Assembly: GCF_964204645.1 (NCBI RefSeq)
Contig: NC_134028.1
Span: 12,381,001 to 12,445,000 of the forward strand
Direction: 5' to 3'
DNA: 64,000 bases
Source of the DNA: Tubulanus polymorphus
Taxonomy: Eukaryota > Nemertea > Palaeonemertea > Tubulaniformes > Tubulanidae
Below the pieces are notes generated by a model. That model saw nothing but the letters and a program-made list of their open reading frames with translations. It made no database searches and was not told where the DNA came from. Position numbers and translations under genes: made by a program. Every line of letters begins with the position of its first letter. Position 1 is the first letter of the stretch. Positions 35,112-45,129 of this stretch are shown here, in pieces.

Positions 35112-35864
35112 TTACTCTTTACATCTTATAACTAATTCATAAATTACAGGGAAATTATTTAAATCAATTAAGTAACTATTATGATTTCTTACTTCTAATT
35201 TAAAATTATTCAATTTTGGAATACAATGTTTGAAATCACATTCAGCCAAATTATAATTTATTTGTGTTCCAAATTGTTTAACATTTTTTAATGGTAAAAT
35301 ATTTAATATACTAGAATTACAAATTCTATCTTAAGTTGCTTCAAATGTTTTTGTAGGATCAATTAAATTTCAATAAATATAAAAGTGTGTTAAAGGTATT
35401 ATATTTGAGCTACCTTCTGCGTTTCCAGTAATAATATGCAGTTTACTTCCTAGCATTTTAGCTATTGCTTTGTTTACCATAAATTTATTTTGTTCAGTAG
35501 ATAACTTTATTCTTATTTTATTAGAACTATCAATTTTAATAAATTTAATTCCAAATTCATCAGTACTCCCGATTTTCAGCCAACCTCTTCTATTTATTTC
35601 CTGTGCTAATGATTCTAAATTATATAATCCTGGTTTTAAAAATAGATGAAACCATTTATTTTTATTTCTCATATAAATTGCAAACCTCTATGTTCAAAAG
35701 TTTTATCCGATATATTATAAAAAGAATTACATAAACTTACATTTACTAATTTTAAATCTACACAATTTTTAAATCTTCTATCTAATTGTACAGGTAAATT
35801 ATGAGATTTAGAATTAAATAGTTTTCTAGAATCAACATATTCTCTATTTTTTCAATTCTACCAT
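35112..35864 (-). pseudogene. Penton-like minor capsid protein (element C)
   Basis: Same length and layout as A and D. The central 100 residues read openly (LKPGLYNLESLAQEINRRG). Frame breaks near 35,335, 35,370, 35,675 and 35,845 affect both ends. Confidence 0.6.
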
Positions 35865-35887
35865 TTATTTTACATATTTTTATATTA

Positions 35888-36256
35888 CTAAAAATCTATA
35901 TCATGATGCCCATTTTCATTCTTACCTTTAAATATGAAATAGAAATCATCTGAACATAATTCTTCTAAATCTTCACTAGATAATCTATGAAATCTATCTG
36001 GTAAATATGTTCTGAATTTATATTTATTTCCTTTTAATCCTTCATATTCTAAGTGGATAACTAATTTATCTCCATATTTGTTAGTAACTCTATCAATATT
36101 TGTAATTAGATATTTCTTTGAGAGATTTGGTAATTCTGTTAACTTCTTAAATTTATAATTTACAGATTTGACATTTGTAGTATCTTTTATTCTATTCAAG
36201 AATTCACTGTGTATTTGTTTACTCTCCATTTTAATAACATATTTATTTTTTATCAA
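35888..36256 (-). CDS. Terminal GHHD-family protein (element C)
   Basis: An intact 122-residue frame. Core: YKFRTYLPDRFHRLSSEDLEEL, then FKGKNENGHHDIDF at the C-terminus. The FLPxRF..LS.E.L pattern belongs to a small uncharacterised protein common in Polinton-rich invertebrate genomes. It is the outermost gene, reading inward from the palindrome at 36,304, just as its D homologue reads inward from the D left terminus. Possibly DNA-binding or associated with genome ends, by position only. Confidence 0.55.
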   Translation of the reverse strand: MIKNKYVIKMESKQIHSEFLNRIKDTTNVKSVNYKFKKLTELPNLSKKYLITNIDRVTNKYGDKLVIHLEYEGLKGNKYKFRTYLPDRFHRLSSEDLEELCSDDFYFIFKGKNENGHHDIDF

Positions 36257-36303
36257 AATTGATTTTAGAAGTTATTCATACTCATATATATGAATATTAT
36301 TAG

Positions 36304-36416
36304 AGTAATTGGGAATAAGTTGTTTCGAGTTAAAGGTTGAAGGGTCGAAAAATAAATTCGAGTGTGCGAGAATTTATTTTTCGACCCTTCGACCTTTGGC
36401 TTGAAACAACTTATTC
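36304..36416. repeat. Terminal palindrome of element C
   Basis: The left arm AGTAATTGGGAATAAGTTGTTTCGAG..AAGGTTGAAGGGTCGAAAAATAAATT pairs with the right arm AATTTATTTTTCGACCCTTCGACCTTTGGCTTGAAACAACTTATTC. The loop is about 10 bases. The last nine or so bases of the right arm are missing where the LINE begins. Confidence 0.85.
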
Positions 36417-37162
36417 ACGATGTTCAAAAGGGTCTGTGTACTCGTGTTTTGTAGATTTTAAATGTGCATTTGACTCTGTATGGAGAGATGCCCTTTTCTA
36501 CAAGCTTTTAAAAGCCAATGTAGGTGGAAACTTTCTAAAAACCATTATAAGTATTTATAAAGAGGTCTTATATTGTATTAAACTTGATAAAGGCATCACC
36601 TCTCCAAGTAATTCTTGTGTTGGTGTAAAACAAGGTTGTGTAATGAGTCCGACTTTATTTAACTTGTTCCTATCAGACTTACCAAATATTTTTGATAGTT
36701 CATGTAATCCTGTCTCAGTTGCTGATCTCAATTTAAACTGTCTTATGTTTGCTGATGATTTAGTTTTATTTTCTGAATCAGCAACTGGACTCCAAAGCTG
36801 TTTAAACAAACTAGATAACTATTGTCAGAAGTGGCATTTATCAATCAATACCAAAAAAACTAAAATCATCGTATATAGCAAGAGTGGGCGTCTTGGAAGA
36901 AGCTTGAAATTTTATTTGAACGGATATTCTGAACTTGAAAATGTTAGTTCGTACTGCTTATGAGCCAGGAAGATCAATTCATGTATATTGTTTCATATGG
37001 CCATGGTGACACTGAAATTTTACCAGCTATCGATTTTGTAAATGACTCCATTAAAACTAAGTTTGGCTGAGATCTCGAATACACTGTACATTGTATATTA
37101 AAACGCATGTCATAGCCAGTGGCGCCGCACTAGCGGTCAATTTCGGAGATTTGATTATATTA
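36417..37162 (+). mobile_element. LINE-type reverse transcriptase fragment
   Basis: Encodes about 180 residues of a non-LTR reverse transcriptase: VDFKCAFDSVW, GVKQGCVMSPTLFNLFLSDLP and the catalytic FADDLVLFSES, then QKWHLSINTKKTKIIVY. It is cut at 5' (no endonuclease) and breaks at about 36,963. The remaining 200 bases have no recognised content. Clade not determinable with confidence (CR1/L2-like or similar). Confidence 0.8.
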
Positions 37163-37233
37163 AGTTTTTTTTTTTCATACCAGAGGTCGAGAGGTCGAGA
37201 CACCACTCATCACCACAAGTAATTTTTTTTCCT
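37163..37233. repeat. Left terminal inverted repeat of element D
   Basis: AG followed by a T-run, then CATACCAGAGGTCGAGAGGTCGAG, CACCACTCATCACCACAAG and TAATTTTTTTTCC. Pairs with 53,390-53,468 reversed. The outer 20 bases differ from the right end (T-run instead of TAATTGGGAAAGTGGGC). Confidence 0.85.
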
Positions 37234-37238
37234 TATAA

Positions 37239-37564
37239 ATGGGAGATAGAAAAGCATTCTTAGCAACAATAAATAACAGAATAAAACCAGCAAAAAACAA
37301 TTTGAAATAAAAAAGTTAGTTGATGTTACAAAAGAAATTGAACATAAAATATTGAAATTAGAAAAGATAAAAACTAAATATGGAGAGAAAGTATCAGCTA
37401 ATTTAAGCTACTGCAATGTTAGTACATCGCGAGAATTTAAAGTATTTTTACCTGATAAATGGGTTTCATTGAGTACAGAGGAATTAAAAGATTTAGAAGG
37501 ATTTAAAATAATCTATCATGGAAAAAATGAAGATGGCCATCATGATTTAGAAATTGTTGATTAA
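37239..37564 (+). pseudogene. Terminal GHHD-family protein (element D)
   Basis: Starts MGDRKAFLATINNRIKPA directly after the terminal repeat. One frameshift near 37,310 separates it from the 70-residue C-terminal part (VFLPDKWVSLSTEELKDL, FKIIYHGKNEDGHHDLE). Homologue of 35,888-36,256. Preceded by the T-run/TTATAAATG motif. Confidence 0.6.
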
Positions 37565-37579
37565 ATTTTAAAAAAAATA

Positions 37580-37690
37580 AATTAATCAAAATAATGAATA
37601 TCTAGAATCCGAAATGACTTATCTGGACAATTTAATTGCTCCGCATAGATAGACAAAAGTAGTGAGATATTCAATTAATATTCAATTAAT
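37580..37690 (+). other. Remnant shared with HNH gene tail of element E
   Basis: The stretch ATCCGAAATGACTTATCTGG and AAAGTAGTGAGATAT matches 60,640-60,705, the tail of the second HNH fragment in E. It suggests that an HNH gene once stood here too. Confidence 0.5.
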
Positions 37691-37726
37691 TAAAAAAATT
37701 ATTTTTTTGGCTTTTTTTCTAAAATA

Positions 37727-38095
37727 TTAATCCATTTTTTTTATTGTCAATTTTGGAATTTCAGAATTATTTTCATTTTTGATAGCAGTTGTTTCAGAAT
37801 TATTAATATCATGAATTTGATTTGATTTCTTATACCAATTACACCCAATCAAAATGAATACAATTAAAAATCAAACTGTAAAATATAGACATTTATCAAA
37901 TATTCTATCATTAGAAGGAGTAGAAATAACAATATTTTCACTATTTTTATTAACAATTTTATTACTTATTTTTTCTTTTACAGCTTTTTTATATTCTTGT
38001 GATTTAATTCCTAATTGCCGAGACCATTCAATTTGTTTCTGTGATCTCGGTTTTTTCTTCACAGTTAATTCCTTCACTTCTTCCACCTCGCTCAT
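37727..38095 (-). pseudogene. Basic membrane-anchored protein (element D)
   Basis: N-terminus MSEVEEVKELTVKKKPRSQKQIEWSRQ, then a Lys-rich region and a hydrophobic segment (FLIVFILIGCNWY). One in-frame stop near 37,868 lies just before the membrane segment; the frame otherwise continues to ...KKMD. Its start overlaps the 3' end of the gene at 38,028-38,633. Homologue at 61,540-61,918. Confidence 0.5.
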
Positions 38096-38633
38096 TTATT
38101 ATAGAAATATTTTTACTTTCAATATTTGAAAATGTTATAACTCCAGTTGATAATAATGTCATAAATCCGCCTAATTGAAATGATAAATATCCAATCCATT
38201 TATCTAATTCAGTCATAACTAAATAATCATTTTTTAAATCGGAATATAATCTATTTTCATCTTCAATTGGTAGTATATAATTACATAATTTACTATAACC
38301 TTTTACTACATTTTCTGATATCGCGTCATTAATTCTAGCTGTTCTCGCGGCTTCATAAATCTTAAATAATCTAATAATTTCATCTGATTTCATTGTATCT
38401 AATTCATTATAAGTTAAATTTTTACCGATAAAATTTTTACATTTTCCAGATGCTATTAATATTTCTAATTGATGTTTACAATAAAGATAATATTCATAAT
38501 TATTATTTGTTGTAACATTATTTAAAGCACCATCATCTGGAATTAATTTGTTTTCTGTTATTCCTGAATGATCTAAAGTTTTTTCAATTGGAACATCACC
38601 ATTTTTAGATTTTATTTTCTTTTCACCTACCAT
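38028..38633 (-). CDS. Conserved element protein, YYLYCKHQLE family (element D)
   Basis: Intact 201-residue frame. It has a variable charged N-terminus, then the conserved YEYYLYCKHQLEILIASGKCKNF, an alpha-helical centre (KIYEAARTARINDAISENVV, DENRLYSDLKNDYLVMTELDKW), a hydrophobic stretch GGFMTLLSTGVITFSNI, and a polar tail. Homologue at 60,955-61,557 with about half the residues identical. It overlaps the basic membrane-anchored gene by 68 bases in another frame. Preceded by TTATATAAATG with a T-run. No named family; located next to integrase and ATPase in both D and E. Confidence 0.6.
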   Translation of the reverse strand: MVGEKKIKSKNGDVPIEKTLDHSGITENKLIPDDGALNNVTTNNNYEYYLYCKHQLEILIASGKCKNFIGKNLTYNELDTMKSDEIIRLFKIYEAARTARINDAISENVVKGYSKLCNYILPIEDENRLYSDLKNDYLVMTELDKWIGYLSFQLGGFMTLLSTGVITFSNIESKNISIINERGGRSEGINCEEKTEITETN

Positions 38634-38651
38634 TTATATAACAAAAAAAAT

Positions 38652-38935
38652 TAGTTGTGTTGTTGCAACTAGAATTCAACTAGAATGTAACTAGAATTCA
38701 ACTAGATTAACAAGCTAGTTGAAATATTGTTGTTTTCATTTATTTCTTGTTGAATTTTATTTGATTTTTGTTTCAACTACTAATAAATAGAATTCAACTA
38801 GAATGTAACTAAAAATATACTAGATTAACAAGCTAGTTAAAATATTGTTGAATTTTATTTGATTTTTGTTTCAACTACTAATAACTAGATTTCAACTAGA
38901 ATATAACTAAAAATATACTACATAAACAAGCTAGT
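38652..38935. repeat. CTAGTTGAATT-type repeats after the ATPase
   Basis: Three imperfect tandem units of about 110 bases with ACTAGAATTCAACTAGAATGTAACTAGAA, AGATTAACAAGCTAGTTGAAATATTGTTG and TTTTATTTGATTTTTGTTTC. The palindromic word CAACTAG..CTAGTTG recurs. Related but shorter repeats lie at 60,740-60,935 before the E copy of the next gene. Located in a 300-base gap between genes. Confidence 0.75.
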
Positions 38936-38940
38936 TGAAT

Positions 38941-39551
38941 TTAAATAAATTCATATTTAAATGTGTGTTGTAATAATCTAAATAGTAATTTTGATCTTTT
39001 AATATTTTTCAACTTATCCATATATCATTATGTAAATCATGTGGAATAATATCATTTTCCTCAAGCGCATTTTTCATCGATTTTCTATCTTTATTGTAGA
39101 ATAAAACTAGAAATCTTATGTTTTCTCTAAAGTCTTTAACAATTGAATTATATTTTTGATTTAAAACCCAAGTTGTTATCCCAAAATGTCTTCCAGAGAA
39201 AGCTAAATAGCATAACTCACTTTCTCTTACTTTTGAATCATGTAAATTTGCGCAATCATCTATAATGAATAATGTATTTGATCCTTTATAAATATCTATT
39301 GCTATTTTAATACAATCATCTAAATTTTCTTTAACTGTTTTAGGATCTAATATAATAAATGTATTATTTCTAGTAATATTTCTATCATAAGTTTGATTAA
39401 ATTCATATGTTGGACAAAATAATACTATATTATCAAAATAGTTTTCATAAACAGTTTCTAATAAATTTAATATAAAATAAGTTTTTCCACAATTTGTTAC
39501 GCCAGCAATTAACATATTATGAGGCTCAAATATAAATAATTCCTTATTCAT
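38941..39551 (-). pseudogene. A32-like genome-packaging ATPase (element D)
   Basis: FtsK/HerA-superfamily ATPase that would pump element DNA into capsids. Walker A is AGVTNCGKT (residues 16-24), Walker B is LFIIDDCAN (about 93-101), and sensor-like SGRHFGITTWVLNQKY follows. The first 180 residues are open. A single frameshift near 39,010 separates the last 25, which in the alternative frame match the E copy and end at 38,941. Start chosen because ATG directly follows the integrase stop (TAAATG). About 203 residues in total, normal for Polinton ATPases. Confidence 0.85.
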
Positions 39552-40597
39552 TTATATATTTTTAATTTTACTTGATAATATCCATTCATTGAATTTATCT
39601 GGCCATCCAACCCATTTTACTAAAGAATATTTTTTTCTTTTAATAGTTTTTGTTTTTAATACTTTTTCAATTTTATATTCTTGTTCTAGATTTTCAGTAG
39701 TTAAACTTAATTCTTCTTCGTAAAAGTAGCCATCAACTTCTTCACCATCTAAATCTTCTAATTTATAGACATATGGTTTTGCTGTTATTACCTTTTTTAT
39801 TTTATATGTTTCTCTAGTAAAATTTCGATCGTATCCTTTATCAAACATCTTTTTATACTTAGAAATTCTAACATTTTGACCAACTTTAAATTTAGGTTCA
39901 CCAAAATCATCTACAAGAAATGCTCCATATGAATTATTCCAAACAATTTCAGCATTTTCAGGTTTTCTAGCATCAATAGGTTTCATTCCAATAGAAGAAT
40001 GATAAGAATTATTATATCCTTCTATCAATTTTGGTAAAACATCAATCCATTTAAAAGTATTATTTGCTGTAAAATATTTCCACATTCTTGTTCTTAATGT
40101 TCCATCAAATCGTTCAACAACTGCTGCTTTTTATCCGATTTTGTTGAAAAATATTTAATATTATGAATATCTAAGAGTTCATGAACAAGTGAATTATCAA
40201 ACTCTTTTCCATCATCAAATTGTATTTTTTCTGGTTTTAGTTTATCATCCGAAAGAAATTTTCTTAAAACATTTGATGTTTGTACAGCATCTTTTCTATA
40301 AAGTGGGAAGCTCCATACATAACGACTAAAAATATCAATTATATTCAATAACCACCAATAATCATCATTTTTATATTTTCTAACAATTTTTTTATGTGTT
40401 GTGTATGTTGGTTGTTCTAACATAAATTCATTTATATCTTTATATTTAACTAAATTTTGTGGGATTATCTTATCTAATTTATCTTGTTTTACTTGACGCC
40501 ATATATTTTTGGTAGAAGAATAAGCAACCGAACTCTCAGGGTTGTAATATAAATTTCTTAAATATTGTTCTTTAGTATTAGGAGTTTTTTTTACCAC
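39552..40597 (-). pseudogene. Retroviral-type (rve) integrase with chromodomain (element D)
   Basis: DDE integrase of Polinton type, which would insert the element into host DNA. Order: N-terminal helical region; RNase H-like core (LNIIDIFSRYVWSFP, then IQFDDGKEF with the second catalytic Asp); Glu region after a frameshift near 40,100 (ERFDGTLRTRMW); C-terminal chromodomain (YSLVKWVGWPDKFNEWIL). Compared with E, about 25 residues containing the first catalytic Asp are missing in frame near 40,375. Stop abuts the ATPase start. Inactive as it stands. Confidence 0.85.
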
Positions 40598-40631
40598 CCA
40601 TTTATATATCGTTAATTTTAACTTTATATTT

Positions 40632-41855
40632 CTAATATTGAATACTATCTAATTGTGAATTTACAATATTTAATTGTGCGTCAGATATAATATAAATGTG
40701 CATTTTAAAATTTAAGCTTCCTTTTTTCTTTTTCATGAAAAATTGTATTCCATCTTTAGTGTTCTGTAGTTTTTTCCCAGAACCATGTAATGAATTATCC
40801 TCTGTTGTTCTAAAATCTAACCATAATGCATATTTATTGCCGGTATAATAATCAATTTGATTAGTATTACAATTTTCAAATGATTTTACTTTTTCATTCA
40901 TAAAATGTTTTCTAATTTCTGGCCATTGTGATCTATCATTCTCATTCCTTGACAAAATATTTTATTTGCTATTCCTTCGATAGTTATTTCTACTTTTGTT
41001 ATTTCAGGATTATAATAATTATCTACCTTTATTGCACCATTAGAATATGTTGCAATAGTAAAAAATATTAATATACCTTTAATAGATCTTCTTGGGAAGT
41101 TAATATTCTCATTAATTATTTCATCATTTGCATTAATAGTTACAGTTTTAAATGTATCAATATAATCATATAATAATGAAAATCCTTGATTGTATTGAGT
41201 TTGAATTGTGCTAGCAATATTTTCATTAGTTACTGTGTCATATTCTAAACATATATTTGATAATTTATAACCCATATCTTTAACAACGCTAGATAATACA
41301 ATTTCATTTACAGGAGCAAATGTTATCTCAAATATAATATCTTCTTGAATTATTTATCAATTCAAAGTCTAATGGAATTTTATATTTGCTTCCATAAATC
41401 TTTTTTATCAAATTATCTACAGCATTAGTTACTACAGCATTATTGGCTTCAGATCTTAATTTATTATGGTTTTCCGATTGAATACCCTGAAATATCATAT
41501 TATTTCTATTTTCTTTAGTTAAGCATAAATCTTTATAATGCATAAATAAATTATAATCATCTAATGAGAAAACTGTTTCTGGACCAATCTTTATTGTTAA
41601 TTTTTTAATCAAATATCTTCCAACATTATCAACAACATAATTATTATCATGGCCAGTTACTTTTATATCAGCTGATAAATAAATACTATTTGGAACATAA
41701 AAAGTATTTTGTGTTAATCTAGGAATTCTAACATATAAAGTTTCATCGGGATTAATATTTGAAGGATTATGTGTAATTATATGATGTGATCTTTCTGCTT
41801 TAATAGCATTAGATATTCTAGAAATCTTAGAAGGACTTATATAACTCCCACTCAT
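40632..41855 (-). pseudogene. Major capsid protein (element D)
   Basis: Double-jelly-roll capsid protein, about 410 codons. The open pieces are 41,855-41,328 (N-terminal 175 residues: TLYVRIPRLTQNTFYVPNSI, LTIKIGPETVFSLDDYNLF), 41,275-40,970 (IASTIQTQYNQGFSLLYDYI, INFPRRSIKG), and 40,955-40,632 (DYYTGNKYALWLDFRTTEDN, DAQLNIVNSQL). Breaks: a deletion of about 25 bases near 41,358 and a frameshift near 40,960. The LDFRTTEDN..LHGSG stretch is the clearest family marker. Confidence 0.85.
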
Positions 41856-41879
41856 TTATTTAACAAAAAAATTAATTAT

Positions 41880-43317
41880 TTATTTTTTATTATTTTTTTC
41901 TTGATATCTTTTTGATATCATATTCACTAACCCAAAAATAATAGCACTTACAACTGTAATTAAAAATAAAATAATATGTTCAGCAGCAAAGTTAAGAATA
42001 TTACCTGCAGATTTCAATATAAAACCAACAATTGATGCAATAATTCCTGGTAAAGCTGCAGCAGATTTTTTAGATAGTTCCCATAAATATTTTGCTAATT
42101 TTTTCAAACCATCCTTAACTTTATCTTGTATAGAATTATTATCATTCGGGGGTTTATCTGGTTTATTTGGAGTAGGAGTAGATTTTAAAGCATTTGATAT
42201 TGCTAAACCAATTGTTGTAAATAACATAGTTACAGCTGTTAGAATTGAAAGAATTGTTATTCCTTCTAATTTAAATAATAACTTTATTCTATCTTTCAAT
42301 GATATTTAAGAATTTGGTTTTATCAACAAATCTTTAAAAATAACTTTTAATCTATTAATATTATAATCATATGATTTTAATAATAATTTAATTTCTTCTT
42401 TCTGTACTTCTAAATTATCTTTTAAATTATTAATTTATTTTTCTAAACGTAATTCTTTTTGCCTATATTCTATTTCATCAATTACTTGATGATCTAAATC
42501 AGCCTTTAATTGTTCTATTTCTTTATTTTTATCAGTTAATTCTTTTTCTAAAGATCTCTTATACGTTTATCATGTGCAATTTTATCAGATGCAAGTCTTA
42601 TACTTTTAATTTCTCTAATTGCTTCAACAGAAAATATATTATTTAAATCTTCTAATTGTTGATCTGTTGCATCAATTAATCCATTCGGTAAAAGTTTTTC
42701 AATTGGAACTTTATTTGATTTAAGTTTACTAGTTTTGGAAGTTATATTCTGTTCAGTTTCTGTTTCTGATTTCTTTTTGATTATTTCATATAATTCATTA
42801 ATTTTTTGTTTAAATACGTCTATATTATCATCTTTTTCTTTTTGCGTAACATCAGTTATTTCATTACTATTACTTATTATTTTAATTCTATCTAGTTCTA
42901 ATTTTTTAAAGTTGATTTTGCTATTATTTTTTCTTCTTTCTTATAAAAGATATCAATATAATTATCACCTTTCAAATGATAATACCATTTACCATTATCT
43001 AAAAATTTTAATTTATCTGCCAAAGGTCCAACGTTTTCATCATTTATGTTAAATTTAGAAATTTCAATTATATGTTTTAATTTAGGTATTTTGTTTAAAT
43101 CATTTAAATCTTTTTTAACTAAATCTGGGTCTAAATTTTCAGGATTTAATTGTGATTCTGCATTTTTAATATAATCAGGCATATTTAAATTATTATTATA
43201 TCCTGGCTCATTACCATCATTAAAACTTGTTTCACTAAAATCAGGTTGTTGTTCATCAGTTATACCAGGTTCATCTAAAGGATCCATTCCAATATCTTCT
43301 CCACCTTCTACATCCAT
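41880..43317 (-). pseudogene. Acidic N-terminus / coiled-coil / membrane protein (element D)
   Basis: One gene of about 475 codons, broken near 42,898, 42,560 and 42,305. N-terminus: MDVEGGEDIGMDPLDEPGIT with DEQQPDFSETSFND. Middle: Glu/Lys-rich, likely coiled coil (KINELYEIIKKKSE, LEDLNNIFSVEAIREIKSIR). C-terminal 139 residues read openly: LFKLEGITILSILTAVTMLF membrane segment, Pro-rich linker (TPTPNKPDKPP), amphipathic helix, and hydrophobic hairpin ending IILFLITVVSAIIFGLVNM. Between capsid and CATTGCGISW genes in A, C and D. Possibly a virion membrane or cement protein. Confidence 0.6.
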
Positions 43318-43336
43318 TTATATAATAAAAAAATTA
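43318..43336 (-). promoter_or_regulatory. T-run plus TTATATAAATG start motif (D)
   Basis: Minus strand reads TAATTTTTTTATTATATAA before the ATG at 43,317. Similar words precede the D starts at 38,633, 41,855, 44,659, 45,110, 45,552, 45,798, 46,155, 46,933 and 53,383. The integrase (40,597) and ATPase (39,551) keep ATATAAATG but have A-rich instead of T-rich upstream sequence. Confidence 0.5.
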
Positions 43337-44659
43337 AAATTTAAAATATAATATTCCTCCTATAACAATTCCTATACAAGTTAAAGCTAATTTAGTATTT
43401 TCATGGAATTTATTATCATTATCATTTTTAATTATATCATGTTGAATATTATCAGTTTTTATATTTTCTTTAGTATTGTAATCTTTTATTTTAGAATCAT
43501 TATTTAATCTAATATTCTTAGTTTTAGTTTCAGTTGATTGAATATGTTTTTTATTTTTTTCGCCTTCCATTAATTTTGGAGCAGCAATAATTTTTTTATT
43601 TATATCATTTAATCCAAATGAATTATTTATTGTTGCAGTTTTAATTAGATTATTATAACCAATTATATTTCCCATCTTTAATACTAAATCATTAGACATA
43701 ATTAATAGATTAGGGCGTATACAATAATTTAATCTAATATGTGATTTATCTAAATAATTTTGATATCTTACAATGTTTTCTGGAATCGATCTATTTTTAT
43801 CATTATGAATGGAATCTTCAAATAATACTTTAAATTGTTTCTGAGCATCGAATGAAGTGTTATCATTTCCAATTATTGGGGATCTTGTTTCAACTTGCGC
43901 ACCTAAAATACATATCAAATAAGTTCTAATTGATTGATTTATTCTTTGTATTCCAGCTTTAGTAAAACCTTCACTATTTTCTAAAATGAAATTAACCCAA
44001 CCATTATTGTTTTGTTGTTGTATATTATTATAATATTTTGGTAATTCATTCCAATTTAGTGTTCTTATATCTGAATTTGTCATTATTTTTCCAAATTCTT
44101 TAGTATACAATATTCCTAATCCACCCATTGTTCCAATTCTTGCTCTAAAATCTTTATTTGAATTAATATTAAATTCATTACATATTTTATAAAACTTAGA
44201 AAAATTAATATTATTATTCAATTCTTTAAAATATTTTGAACCTGGTAAAGGACATTCTAATTCATCTAATATTAATTTTATTTGAAAATAAGTATGAAAT
44301 CTAAAAAGTGATAACATCAATGGTAAACTTGGTTTGTTTAAATGATCATTCCAACTAATTCCACATCCTGTTGTTGCGCAATAAACAGCAAAATTTAATT
44401 GGTTCTGCCAATACCTCATATTAGATTTTAATAACCATTGTTTTGCCTCATTTAAATTTTTAAAATTAATTAAATAGACATGAAATATATTTTCCATCTT
44501 TGCATTAAAATTATTAGTTTCAGTAACATAAATTTCTAAATTAGTTAATGAATATAAAACTTCATTTCTATATGTAATATCTTTATTAAAATCTATTGCT
44601 GGAATATTATATTTAATTGATTTATTATATTGGAAAGCTTTTGGAAAACTATCTACCAT
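43334..44659 (-). CDS. CATTGCGISW-family conserved element protein (element D)
   Basis: Intact 441-residue frame, the best copy in the window. It has an N-terminal beta-rich region (FQYNKSIKYNIPAIDF), a conserved Cys-containing core (LNFAVYCATTGCGISWNDHL, residues about 90-110), FRFHTYFQIKLILDELECPL, a Gly-rich segment, and NSEGFTKAGIQRINQSIRTY plus VETRSPIIGNDNTSF. A charged Lys/Asn-rich linker follows, then one C-terminal membrane helix (ALTCIGIVIGGILYF) ending two residues later. The tail-anchored layout and neighbours suggest a virion protein. I know of no characterised function. Confidence 0.7.
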   Translation of the reverse strand: MVDSFPKAFQYNKSIKYNIPAIDFNKDITYRNEVLYSLTNLEIYVTETNNFNAKMENIFHVYLINFKNLNEAKQWLLKSNMRYWQNQLNFAVYCATTGCGISWNDHLNKPSLPLMLSLFRFHTYFQIKLILDELECPLPGSKYFKELNNNINFSKFYKICNEFNINSNKDFRARIGTMGGLGILYTKEFGKIMTNSDIRTLNWNELPKYYNNIQQQNNNGWVNFILENSEGFTKAGIQRINQSIRTYLICILGAQVETRSPIIGNDNTSFDAQKQFKVLFEDSIHNDKNRSIPENIVRYQNYLDKSHIRLNYCIRPNLLIMSNDLVLKMGNIIGYNNLIKTATINNSFGLNDINKKIIAAPKLMEGEKNKKHIQSTETKTKNIRLNNDSKIKDYNTKENIKTDNIQHDIIKNDNDNKFHENTKLALTCIGIVIGGILYFKF

Positions 44660-44675
44660 TTATATAATAAAAAAA

Positions 44676-45110
44676 TTAATAATTTATTAATTCTTTTAAT
44701 AATTTATCTTGTTCTTCAACTGTTATATGGCCATTTAAACTTATTATATAATCTAGTGTATTCTTTAATTTATTAATTTCTTTTATATTAGTTTTAATTT
44801 TTTCTTTATTACTTTTTATATTTAATTTTGAACTTATACCAGTTAAAACACTTGAACTTAATGCTAACACGCCAATTGATATAGCTAAAGGTGTTAATGG
44901 ACTGAATATTGCTAAAAATGTTATTACAGAACTAATTGTAACCGAACCACTTATAATCAAATAATATATAATTTTAGATTTCAAATATTTTTTTTTTTTT
45001 ATCTTTAAGTCACTTTCAAATTCTAATATTTGTTTTTCTAAATATATTTTTAATTTAGTTTTGTTTATATCATGAGGAATAATATCAATACTATCAACTT
45101 TATCTTCCAT
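44676..45110 (-). CDS. Two-segment membrane protein (element D)
   Basis: Intact 144 residues. N-terminal charged helix (KIYLEKQILEFESDLKIKKKK), two closely spaced hydrophobic segments (residues about 50-70 and 76-92), and a C-terminal charged helix (KEIKTNIKEINKLKNTL). Spaced 17 bases after the CATTGCGISW gene start. The two-helix plus two-membrane-hairpin layout could bend or span membranes; unknown family. Confidence 0.6.
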   Translation of the reverse strand: MEDKVDSIDIIPHDINKTKLKIYLEKQILEFESDLKIKKKKYLKSKIIYYLIISGSVTISSVITFLAIFSPLTPLAISIGVLALSSSVLTGISSKLNIKSNKEKIKTNIKEINKLKNTLDYIISLNGHITVEEQDKLLKELINY

Positions 45111-45129
45111 TTATTTAGAAGAAAAATTA

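Larger units (their letters stand above)
25752..36416. mobile_element. Element C: Polinton-like element
   Basis: The left end has plus-strand end-genes (as at 14.9-16.3 kb, mirrored), then a palindrome array at 27.6-28.5 kb. Minus-strand genes follow: zinc-finger, capsid, coiled-coil/membrane, CATTGCGISW family, small genes, penton-like protein and a terminal GHHD gene. A palindrome ends it at 36,304-36,416. Polymerase, integrase and ATPase are missing, so this is either an internally deleted element or two fragments joined. Confidence 0.6.
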
